From NCBI GenBank assembly GCA_003512875.1, contig DONZ01000076.1:1-12761 (forward strand): a stretch of 12,761 nucleotides of DNA, given 5' to 3'. Source of the DNA: Desulfovibrio sp. Its GTDB lineage: Bacteria; Desulfobacterota; Desulfovibrionia; Desulfovibrionales; Desulfovibrionaceae. Shown here piece by piece: positions 1 to 5,722 of the stretch (position 1 is its first letter; each line of letters opens with the position of its first letter). Under the pieces are notes generated by a model. That model was not told where the DNA came from. It did not search any database and was given only the letters and a program-made list of their open reading frames with translations. The translations under genes and the position numbers were made by a program.

Positions 1-312
1 CCTGCCCAAAAGTTCGGACGATGCGGGAAAAAGGGGAGGCAGGCTGGAATTTTGGATAAGGCTTCCGGGACGAACGCCGCGCATTTCGCCGTAAGGCATG
101 AATAAAAGGCTGTTGTCTTTGAAGCCGACAACTTCCGCCGCAATGGGCACGTCTTTCTTATTGTCGGGAATGATATGGCATACATCGCCCAAACTTGCTT
201 TCAGCCCTGTCGCTTCAACAACAAGACCGACAACTTTGGTTACTTTGCCGAAACTATGGACCGGGTTGCAGTCTTTCAATAAACGGATACAGGTCGCTGG
301 GTCGAAAGGCAT
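1..312 (-). CDS. fliI: Flagellum-specific ATPase FliI, N-terminal part (runs off the left edge)
   Basis: FliI is the cytoplasmic ATPase of the flagellar type III export apparatus; it powers substrate delivery and is held in check by FliH. Only the first 104 residues are present, which corresponds to the N-terminal beta-barrel domain. The Walker A and B motifs lie outside the window. Recognisable family stretches are NPVHSFGKVTKVVGLVVEA (residues 16-34), EVVGFKDNSLLFMPYGEMRG (60-79) and the PPLFP...LLGR segment (92-104) that precedes the nucleotide-binding core. The ATG start at 310-312 follows AAGGG with 6 bases between, and that Shine-Dalgarno overlaps the fliH stop codon. It is the third gene of a fliG-fliH-fliI run, so it is probably driven by the sigma-54 promoter before fliG. 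Identity is confident; completeness cannot be judged. Confidence 0.93.
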   Translation of the reverse strand, partial: MPFDPATCIRLLKDCNPVHSFGKVTKVVGLVVEATGLKASLGDVCHIIPDNKKDVPIAAEVVGFKDNSLLFMPYGEMRGVRPGSLIQNSSLPPLFPASSELLGR

Positions 313-321
313 TGTTTTCCC

Positions 322-1794
322 TTATTGTTTACTGTCAAAGCCCATTTCCGCCAAAAGGTCGTCAGCAAGGTCGCTGGGCAGAGGGCTTTCCTGTTTCGGT
401 TCATTTCCGAGAAATTCATCCACCAAGTCCTGTGCTTCGGCATGCGCGTCCGGGGAGGAAAAGGTCGGCAGTTCTTCAATGACTTCGATGGGTTCTTCTT
501 GTTTCGTTTGCATTTGCGGAGCGTCAAAAAGGCTGTTGTCAATTTCCTGCGCGGAAGAGAGGGCTTGTTTTTGCGGTTGAACAGGATTTTTTGGCGCGGA
601 GGCTTGATTTTGTTCCCGCAAAATTTCTTCCATGCCGGCAGGGGCATTGCCATTTGGTTCAGCGGAAGCCTGTTTGGCAAAATCTTGCGCTGTTTCCGCC
701 TGCATATCGGTTTCCGGCATGTCTTGTTCCGGCATGATTTCCTGCGTTTCCGGCATAAAAACGGATTGCTCCGAAGGTGCGTCCGTCGAAACTTCTGCAT
801 TGCCTGCGTCCTGCTCAGGGGCTGGTATCGGGGAATGTTCCGTATCGGGCATAATTTTTTCAAGAGGAATTTCCGCAACGGGAGTTTCAGCTTGCTGCAT
901 GGAATGGGCAAGCACAGGATTGTTTTGCATTTCGCGGTTGAGGGTGTCCTTGACGTGTTGGGTCAGGAGTTCTTCCTCGCCGGAGCGGGGCAAAACAAGG
1001 TTATCCAAAATGTCCTGCACGAATTTTTGGCGTTCGCTGCGGGAATTTTTGACATAAACATTGTCGCTTTCAAGTTCAAGGCTTCCCGGTTCCAATTCTT
1101 TGGAAGATTCCATGCTCCAATTTTTTTCCCGGGAATTTTCCAAAACCTGGGTGATAAGTTCCGCATCGGCAGGATTGACCCGAACGATGAAATTTTTCTT
1201 GTCAATGAGTTTCTGCACGCTTTCATCAAGAAGCTGTTTCAAAATGGCTTCTTTTTCGGTGTTGGCAACCCAGCCGGTTCCGACTTCAATGGCGTCAAGG
1301 GTCAATTGCTTTAAATCTTCTTTCCACACATCGTAAAATTTTGCAATTTGCTCATGAATGGAGAGCAGGACAACGGCTGTGCTTTCCCCTAAAATTTGTT
1401 GGTTTTGGGCAAGAATTTGCTGAATTTCCTCATGACCTTTCCGCACGGCTTCATCGTAGACATCCTGATAGCGTTGTTCCGCAACGCCAAGTGTCGCTTG
1501 TGCTTTTTGCTCGATTTCCTGCGCCTTTTTTTCCGCTTGGGCGGTAATTTCCTGCGCGTGCAGCTCCGCTTCCCGGACAATTTCGTCACTTCTGCGTTTC
1601 GCCTGCAAAAGAAGGGCGCGCACTTTTTCAGTAGCCCGTGACTTCACGCTTTCAAGGTATTCATTTTCCGCCTCCTCACTCCATTTCACGTCTTTTTTTT
1701 GATTGAGGTAGGCATCAAGACGCGTTTCCCTATGGGTGAGAGGTCCCATGAAAATAGTATTGGTATTTTTTGCTTCAGGATTAGACAAAGACAT
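322..1794 (-). CDS. fliH: Flagellar assembly protein FliH with long acidic C-terminal extension
   Basis: FliH binds FliI, regulates its ATPase activity and tethers it to the C-ring. The order fliG-fliH-fliI supports the call. Numbering from the GTG one codon upstream of the chosen start, residues about 40-135 are a Glu/Gln/Ala-rich coiled coil and about 140-265 form the FliH C-domain, including GSLELESDNVYVKNS (238-252). Ordinary FliH proteins have roughly 230-280 residues and end near here. This one continues for about 220 residues of acidic, Pro/Glu/Gln-rich, probably disordered sequence, closing with two short amphipathic segments, AQDLVDEFLG and SDLADDLLAEMGFD. The start is uncertain. GTG (1797) or ATG (1794) sits almost on top of a 9-base Shine-Dalgarno match, GGAGGTGAT, whereas a TTG at 1788 has ideal spacing from it. 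Whichever is used, the gene overlaps the end of fliG, so translation is probably coupled. Confidence 0.88.
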   Translation of the reverse strand: MSLSNPEAKNTNTIFMGPLTHRETRLDAYLNQKKDVKWSEEAENEYLESVKSRATEKVRALLLQAKRRSDEIVREAELHAQEITAQAEKKAQEIEQKAQATLGVAEQRYQDVYDEAVRKGHEEIQQILAQNQQILGESTAVVLLSIHEQIAKFYDVWKEDLKQLTLDAIEVGTGWVANTEKEAILKQLLDESVQKLIDKKNFIVRVNPADAELITQVLENSREKNWSMESSKELEPGSLELESDNVYVKNSRSERQKFVQDILDNLVLPRSGEEELLTQHVKDTLNREMQNNPVLAHSMQQAETPVAEIPLEKIMPDTEHSPIPAPEQDAGNAEVSTDAPSEQSVFMPETQEIMPEQDMPETDMQAETAQDFAKQASAEPNGNAPAGMEEILREQNQASAPKNPVQPQKQALSSAQEIDNSLFDAPQMQTKQEEPIEVIEELPTFSSPDAHAEAQDLVDEFLGNEPKQESPLPSDLADDLLAEMGFDSKQ

Positions 1795-2779
1795 CACCTC
1801 CGCCGCCGCGTGCGACTACGATTTTTCCTTGGGCTTCAAGGTTGCGCACTGTTTTTACGATACTCTGCTGGGCAGCTTCGACATCGGAAAGTTTGGTCGG
1901 TCCCATGTATTCCATTTCTTCCTTGAGCATGTTCGCCGCACGGTCGGACATATTGCGGAAGAAAAGGTCTTTCATTTCGTCGGAAGCGCCGCGTAAAGAA
2001 AGGGTAAGGTCTTCGTTGTTGATTTCCTTGAGAATTTCGCGGATACCCTTGTCGTCAATATATTTGCAGTCTTCAAACACGAACATGAGGTTACGGATGT
2101 CTTCAGCCATTTGGGCGGAAGTCTCTTCGATTTCAGAAAGGACTTCTTCTTCGGTGGCGCGGTCGACTTGGTTAAGAATTTCAGCAACGGACTGCGTGCC
2201 GCCGACTTTCTTTCCTTCCTTGCTGCCCATGGCGATAAGCTGGCTTTGCAAAACCCTGTCGACTTCCATAATCATTTCTTCGGAAACGGATTCCAACCGT
2301 GCCAAACGGATGAGAATTTCCGGACGAACTCCGGGAGGAAGCATGAGAAGCAAACTTGAAGCTTGGTCCGGTTTTAAATGTCCCAAGATAAGGGCGAGGG
2401 TTTGCGGGTGTTCGTTTCTCAAAAGCTGGGCGAGGAGTTTCGGATTTGCCCTGTCAAGTTCTTGGAAAGGCACGGGACCCGTTTCAAGGTTGAGGGAGTC
2501 GGCAACGTATTTTGCCGTTTCAGGGTCCAAATTGCTCGCAATAACTTGTTTCAATGTTTCCTGACCGCCTGATACGATGTCCAAACCGTCAACAAGAGCC
2601 ATGTGGAATTCACGTAAAATCGCTTCAACTTCTTCTTTTGAAACAGAATCAAGTTCCATGATGGCACGGGAAATATTGGTGATTTCCGACCGTGTCATCC
2701 TATTAAATACGTCGGAGGCGAATTTATCCCCCAATGCAAGTAAAATAACGGCTATTTTCTGTGTTCCTGTAAATTCCAT
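1781..2779 (-). CDS. fliG: Flagellar motor switch protein FliG
   Basis: FliG is the C-ring subunit that anchors to the MS-ring protein FliF and contacts the stator to produce torque and switching. The protein has 332 residues, the normal family length. The N-terminal FliF-binding domain begins TGTQKIAVILLALG (4-17). The middle domain carries the EHPQT motif (123-127), and the C-terminal torque domain starts at MFVFED (232-237). The charged residues of the torque helix region, SLRGASDEMKD (261-271) with R275 and R280, are retained. I chose the ATG at 2777-2779, preceded by GGGGA with a usable gap, over an in-frame TTG at 2803 that has no Shine-Dalgarno and would add eight atypical residues. 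The Gly-rich C-terminus overlaps the fliH start. A sigma-54 promoter lies upstream. fliF, often directly before fliG in other genomes, is not adjacent. Confidence 0.96.
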   Translation of the reverse strand: MEFTGTQKIAVILLALGDKFASDVFNRMTRSEITNISRAIMELDSVSKEEVEAILREFHMALVDGLDIVSGGQETLKQVIASNLDPETAKYVADSLNLETGPVPFQELDRANPKLLAQLLRNEHPQTLALILGHLKPDQASSLLLMLPPGVRPEILIRLARLESVSEEMIMEVDRVLQSQLIAMGSKEGKKVGGTQSVAEILNQVDRATEEEVLSEIEETSAQMAEDIRNLMFVFEDCKYIDDKGIREILKEINNEDLTLSLRGASDEMKDLFFRNMSDRAANMLKEEMEYMGPTKLSDVEAAQQSIVKTVRNLEAQGKIVVARGGGGDVFV

Positions 2780-2835
2780 GTATTTTCCCCAAGTATTTGT
2801 CAAATAAATGGCAAATATTAATCTCTTAGTCTGAT

Positions 2836-2855
2836 ATGCAAAAAATCTGCCAAAT
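2836..2855 (-). promoter_or_regulatory. Sigma-54 (RpoN) -24/-12 promoter for fliGHI
   Basis: Read on the minus strand this is TTTGGCAGATTTTTTGCATA. It contains the invariant GG (2851-2850) and GC (2839-2838) with their first bases exactly 12 apart, and matches TGGCA-N6-TTGCA of the sigma-54 consensus closely; only the CG following TGGCA is replaced, by GA. The predicted start of transcription is near 2826, giving a leader of about 47 bases to the fliG ATG. It begins 8 bases after the cobU stop codon, so it gives the flagellar genes transcription independent of the genes upstream. Sigma-54 promoters need an AAA+ activator; none is encoded here and I see no obvious activator site. Confidence 0.75.
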
Positions 2856-2863
2856 TGTTATTT

Positions 2864-3499
2864 TTATCCTTTTATCAATATCGGTATCCCGCAGGAAAAT
2901 GTTATGACAGCTTCGCAGGCTTCTGCAAAAATTTGGTTCGCTTTTCCTTGCATGTCCCTGAAAATCCTCGCTTCTTCATAAATGGGAACTATGCCCATGC
3001 CCACTTCATTGCTCACAAGGACAAGGGGAATTTGCGTATCGCTTATCATTTTCGCAACGTCGTTTGTTTTTTTTAAAATCGCTTCCTCCGTTTCGTTTGC
3101 GAGCAGCAAATTGGAAAGCCAAAGGCTTATGCAGTCTATCACTATGATTTTGGAATTGTTTCTTTTCGCAAGGTTTGCCGCGGAAATCAAATCATAAGGT
3201 TCCTCAATGGTGACCCATGTTGAATTTCGTTGCTTTTGGTGGTTCAGTATCCGTTTTTGAATTTCTTTGTCGGTACTTTCTTTTTGTTGACCTGCGGAAT
3301 TTCCTTGTTCGGAATTTTCCTGCGGTGCCGCAAAACTTTTTTGCATGGTTGCTATGAAGGTTTTTGGTCCCTGAACATTTTGCGCATAGTGAAGCGCGAA
3401 ATCGCTTTTTCCGCTTCTTGTCCCGCCGACGCAAAGCAAAGAGCGGGGTTTCAAATCCGCCACATCAAGGCGTTTATCAAATACAAGGCACTTATTCAT
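2864..3499 (-). CDS. cobU: Adenosylcobinamide kinase / adenosylcobinamide-phosphate guanylyltransferase
   Basis: CobU (CobP) phosphorylates adenosylcobinamide and then transfers GMP to it, making AdoCbi-GDP for nucleotide-loop assembly of vitamin B12. The 211-residue protein has the P-loop GGTRSGKS (25-32), a TFIAT strand (47-51), and NHQKQR (86-91) whose His87 aligns with the GMP-accepting histidine of Salmonella CobU. It also has the family signatures NEVGMGIVP (164-172), FRDMQGKANQ (180-189) and a GIP ending. Between the TFIAT strand and His87 there is a hydrophilic insert of about 25 residues (roughly 53-78) that the Salmonella enzyme lacks. The ATG overlaps the last 8 bases of the preceding membrane-protein gene and has no good Shine-Dalgarno, which suggests translational coupling. 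No other cobalamin gene is in the window. Confidence 0.93.
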   Translation of the reverse strand: MNKCLVFDKRLDVADLKPRSLLCVGGTRSGKSDFALHYAQNVQGPKTFIATMQKSFAAPQENSEQGNSAGQQKESTDKEIQKRILNHQKQRNSTWVTIEEPYDLISAANLAKRNNSKIIVIDCISLWLSNLLLANETEEAILKKTNDVAKMISDTQIPLVLVSNEVGMGIVPIYEEARIFRDMQGKANQIFAEACEAVITFSCGIPILIKG

Positions 3500-4865
3500 A
3501 GGATATTGTGCTTAAATCATGGGCGAATTGTTCTAACGCATCCGCAAAAGCAAGGTTTGCGGGAGTATTGTTTCTGCGGTTGAGCCAAAGAGCCAATTCC
3601 AAGAGGTGGGGAACGGAAGCCAAATTCTCATCATAGCTTACGAGATATTGTTTCAAATCATTTTTTACTTTGCTCACGCGGGAACGCAGCTGTTCGGAGC
3701 GTATGGAGCTTTGTTTGATATTTTCCTCAAACGTGCGCGCCAAATTTTTGTTGTCCCGGTTTTGTTCAAAACCGAGCATATTTTCAGCAAAAAAGCGTTC
3801 TTCCTGTGCCAAATCGTTCTCAATGGCAAGCAGATTTTGAATGTTTTCGGAAAGCTGGGGGATGTCTTGCAATATGCGTATGCCCCGGGCATAGACAGTG
3901 CATTGTTTGGCATAGGCATTGAACATTTTTTCCTGTTCGGCATCCGGCATGTTTTTTTGTTTTGCAATTTGCCGCATGGAACGGATAAGGGCGGGGGACA
4001 AGTGTTCGTAAAGCACGGGAAGCATGTTTGCGTTATAGGCATATTCCAAAACTCCGGCACGTCCTTTCATGTGTTCCAAGCCCATGAGTCCTGTGCCGTA
4101 ACGTTGGTTTATCCGAGGCATGGAAGTTGTGAGGACCGCTTGTCCGTCTGCATCGGTTTTGTAATTGTTCACAAGGTAATCAGCCAAGTCTTGAATAAAG
4201 AAAAGGCTGACAACGGGGTCGAAAGAAGTATCGGGGACAAGGGAGGTCAGCGTACCCTGCTTGCTTGGAAAAGCCGTATCCTGGGCAGACGGGGCGAGCT
4301 GATTGCTGCGCAGCTCTTCAAGTTTTGCGAGTTTTTCCTGTTTGTCTTTTTCTTGCGCCAGTGCGATTTCTTCCTCTGTAAGCATTTTGCGTCCGCTTTC
4401 AAGGGGAGTTATTGTGCTTGGCGGTTCGAGGGTGAAATCTTCGGGAGTTTTTTCTTCGGCGTTATTTTCCTGAAAGGTGTTATTTTGTTGGACCAGAGGC
4501 GTCATATCGTGTTCTGCGAGATTGTTTTCTGCATTTTGGTCGGGAGAAATTTTTGCAGGCTGTTCCGGGCTGAGTTTTTCAAAAATTTCATTGGCTGAAT
4601 TTTGCAAGGAATTGAGAAGCCCTTTGTTTTCCGTATCATTTTGTGCGGAGTTTGTTTCAGAAGCATTGTCAGGTTTTTTGATGAATGCGTTGATTTTATT
4701 TTCGATTTCTTCCGATACGAAGGGAATGTCCGCCTTATCGGGGAATAAGGCGAAATAAACACCGGCAATGACGGCTAAAATGATGAGTATGGCAATAAGC
4801 AGGGAAAGAAAGGAAACTCCTTTCTTTTGTTTGTTGTTGGTTTGTTGGTTTGTATTGTTACTCAT
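3492..4865 (-). CDS. Hypothetical single-pass membrane protein with helical C-terminal domain
   Basis: I do not recognise this 457-residue protein. A hydrophilic Asn/Gln/Lys-rich start (1-16) precedes one hydrophobic segment (about 17-41), with few charges before it and an acidic stretch after. This suggests an N-in anchor with the bulk of the protein outside the cytoplasm. Residues about 45-195 are low complexity, rich in Asn, Glu, Gln and Pro, with a charged coiled-coil-like stretch near 160-190 containing LTEEEIALAQEKDKQEKLAK. Residues about 210-457 look like a folded, mostly helical domain with several Leu/Ala-rich helices and a few aromatic residues. Start: ATG with AGGA about 9 bases upstream. 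The stop overlaps the cobU start, so the two are co-translated. Its domain plan resembles envelope proteins acting in the periplasm, but I assign no function. Confidence 0.8.
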   Translation of the reverse strand: MSNNTNQQTNNKQKKGVSFLSLLIAILIILAVIAGVYFALFPDKADIPFVSEEIENKINAFIKKPDNASETNSAQNDTENKGLLNSLQNSANEIFEKLSPEQPAKISPDQNAENNLAEHDMTPLVQQNNTFQENNAEEKTPEDFTLEPPSTITPLESGRKMLTEEEIALAQEKDKQEKLAKLEELRSNQLAPSAQDTAFPSKQGTLTSLVPDTSFDPVVSLFFIQDLADYLVNNYKTDADGQAVLTTSMPRINQRYGTGLMGLEHMKGRAGVLEYAYNANMLPVLYEHLSPALIRSMRQIAKQKNMPDAEQEKMFNAYAKQCTVYARGIRILQDIPQLSENIQNLLAIENDLAQEERFFAENMLGFEQNRDNKNLARTFEENIKQSSIRSEQLRSRVSKVKNDLKQYLVSYDENLASVPHLLELALWLNRRNNTPANLAFADALEQFAHDLSTISYE

Positions 4866-4931
4866 GAAAGGAATCCTTATTTTTGAGCTGATGTTTTTTT
4901 ATTCAAATTCATGTATTTTTCAAAATTTTAC

Positions 4932-4961
4932 AGTATATTGCTTGGTTATCATAATTTTCAT
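4932..4961 (-). promoter_or_regulatory. Possible sigma-70 promoter for the membrane protein-cobU pair
   Basis: On the minus strand ATGAAA and TATACT are 18 bases apart. The -10 is good (five of six) and the -35 weak (four of six). It would give a leader of about 60 bases to the ATG at 4865. The region is very AT-rich, so chance matches are likely. Confidence 0.35.
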
Positions 4962-5019
4962 ATTGTGTTAAGTCTTATTTTTCAGAATGAAAATTTTTTT
5001 GAGGGAAATCATTAAAAAA

Positions 5020-5063
5020 CATAAATAAAAACTGCTGCATACTTTACATGTATGCAGCAGTTT
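5020..5063 (-). terminator. Rho-independent terminator after tRNA-Leu
   Basis: A perfect 14-base-pair stem (5029-5042 with 5050-5063) closes a 7-base loop. On the minus strand it is followed by a T-rich tail, TTATTTATGTTTTTT. It lies about 30 bases beyond the 3' end of tRNA-Leu. On the plus strand no T-run follows, so it is directional towards lower coordinates. Confidence 0.85.
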
Positions 5064-5091
5064 CAAATATGTTCAAAAACAATGACTAAGC

Positions 5092-5178
5092 TGGTACCGG
5101 GAGCGAGACTTGAACTCGCAAGGGCGTACACCCGGTGGATTTTGAGTCCACTGCGTCTACCAATTCCACCATCCCGGC
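5092..5178 (-). tRNA. tRNA-Leu (anticodon CAA)
   Basis: An 87-base class II tRNA with encoded CCA. The anticodon stem GTGGA/TCCAC encloses loop CTCAAAA, giving anticodon CAA (reads UUG). The long variable arm folds as GGGT-GTAC-GCCC and the T arm as GCGAG-TTCAAGT-CTCGC. Acceptor GCCGGGA pairs with TCCCGGT, so the first pair is G1.U72 rather than the usual G-C, a minor oddity. It has its own promoter and terminator. Confidence 0.96.
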
Positions 5179-5188
5179 ATGAGAAGTA

Positions 5189-5217
5189 TTAATAAAAAGA
5201 AAGAGCGTTCTTGTCAA
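5189..5217 (-). promoter_or_regulatory. Sigma-70 promoter of tRNA-Leu
   Basis: On the minus strand a consensus -35 TTGACA (5217-5212) is followed after 17 bases by TATTAA (5194-5189), four of six matches to the -10. The predicted start is a few bases before the mature tRNA 5' end at 5178. The -35 sits inside a 13-base palindrome, TTCTTGACAAGAA (5220-5208). Confidence 0.7.
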
Positions 5218-5233
5218 GAAAAATTTTCAGGTA

Positions 5234-5644
5234 TTATTTGCGTTTTTTATTCGCTTCCGCACTGCGTTTTTCCCACAGCTTCATTTCACGCATTTTTTTT
5301 CTTCTTTCCCGCTGCAATTCTTTGCAGACAAGGGGGCTTGTCTTTTTTATGCCCCATTTTTCGCGGTAGGAATCCGCGTCCAAATTATGGGTCGCCAAAT
5401 GTTTTTTTGTGATGATTTTAAAACTTTTTCCACATTCGAGGCACGTGATTGTTTTTTCTTTGATTGATTTTGCCGGGCTGATATTGACGGCGACAGGCTC
5501 GCTTTCTTCCGCCGGCAAATCTTCAAGATAGCGCAGATGGTGGGAGAGGTTTTTCACCATAGATGTGATTTCCTCTTCTGACATGATACGGACAGAAGCT
5601 TGTGCCTTCACTATTTCAAGGGCTTGTTTCAAATAATCGTCCAT
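5234..5644 (-). CDS. MucR/Ros-family zinc-finger transcriptional regulator
   Basis: A 136-residue DNA-binding protein. In alphaproteobacteria this family controls exopolysaccharide, virulence and cell-cycle genes; in sulfate reducers most members are uncharacterised. The visible finger is C68-x2-C71-x10-H82-x3-H86 in TCLECGKSFKIITKKH, followed by the family-typical LATH...YREKWG (83-98). The basic tail ERRKKMREMKLWEKR (113-127) should contact DNA. The spacing between Cys and His is one residue longer than the x9 of Agrobacterium Ros. The N-terminal half (1-60) is helical and may oligomerise. I chose the ATG at 5644, since the longer frame starts at a TTG (5683) inside the upstream hairpin. 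It follows the AsmA gene by 78 bases, with a hairpin between. A TATAAC at 5665-5660 could be a -10, but no -35 is convincing. Confidence 0.88.
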   Translation of the reverse strand: MDDYLKQALEIVKAQASVRIMSEEEITSMVKNLSHHLRYLEDLPAEESEPVAVNISPAKSIKEKTITCLECGKSFKIITKKHLATHNLDADSYREKWGIKKTSPLVCKELQRERRKKMREMKLWEKRSAEANKKRK

Positions 5645-5676
5645 AATGGCTCTCTTTTGGTTATAGGATTGAAAAT

Positions 5677-5717
5677 CGGGCAAAGCGGGTTATTGCTGTG
5701 TGCCCCCGCTTTGCCTG
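5677..5717 (-). terminator. Intergenic hairpin, probable terminator of the AsmA gene
   Basis: GCAAAGCGGG and CCCGCTTTGC form a 10-base-pair stem extendable to 13 (5677-5689 with 5705-5717, one G-T pair), with a 15-base loop. It starts 6 bases past the AsmA stop. The tail on the minus strand is only TTTT after a few bases, so termination may be partial, leaving some read-through into the regulator gene. Confidence 0.55.
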
Positions 5718-5722
5718 CCTGC

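Noticed and set aside
325..1314. Long plus-strand frame of 329 residues opposite fliH
   Set aside because: It is very Phe-rich, as expected from reading the complement of Glu/Lys/Gln-rich coding sequence. It has no domain signature and lies wholly within a well-supported gene.
1842..2564. Plus-strand frame of 240 residues opposite fliG
   Set aside because: Ser/Arg-rich antisense shadow of a strongly conserved gene, with no ribosome-binding site or family motif.
2780..2803. TTG-initiated eight-residue extension of FliG
   Set aside because: No Shine-Dalgarno precedes it, and FliG homologues begin close to the TG.QK segment, which fits the ATG at 2779.
3606..4598. Plus-strand frame of 330 residues opposite the hypothetical membrane protein
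   Set aside because: Because that gene is uncharacterised I considered whether this strand was the real one. The minus frame has a good Shine-Dalgarno, a sensible membrane anchor and exact coupling to cobU, while the plus frame is Phe/Cys-rich with no start signal.
5677..5717. Hairpin before the MucR-like gene as a riboswitch
   Set aside because: It is a single simple stem-loop next to the AsmA stop, with no conserved aptamer core visible. A terminator is more economical.
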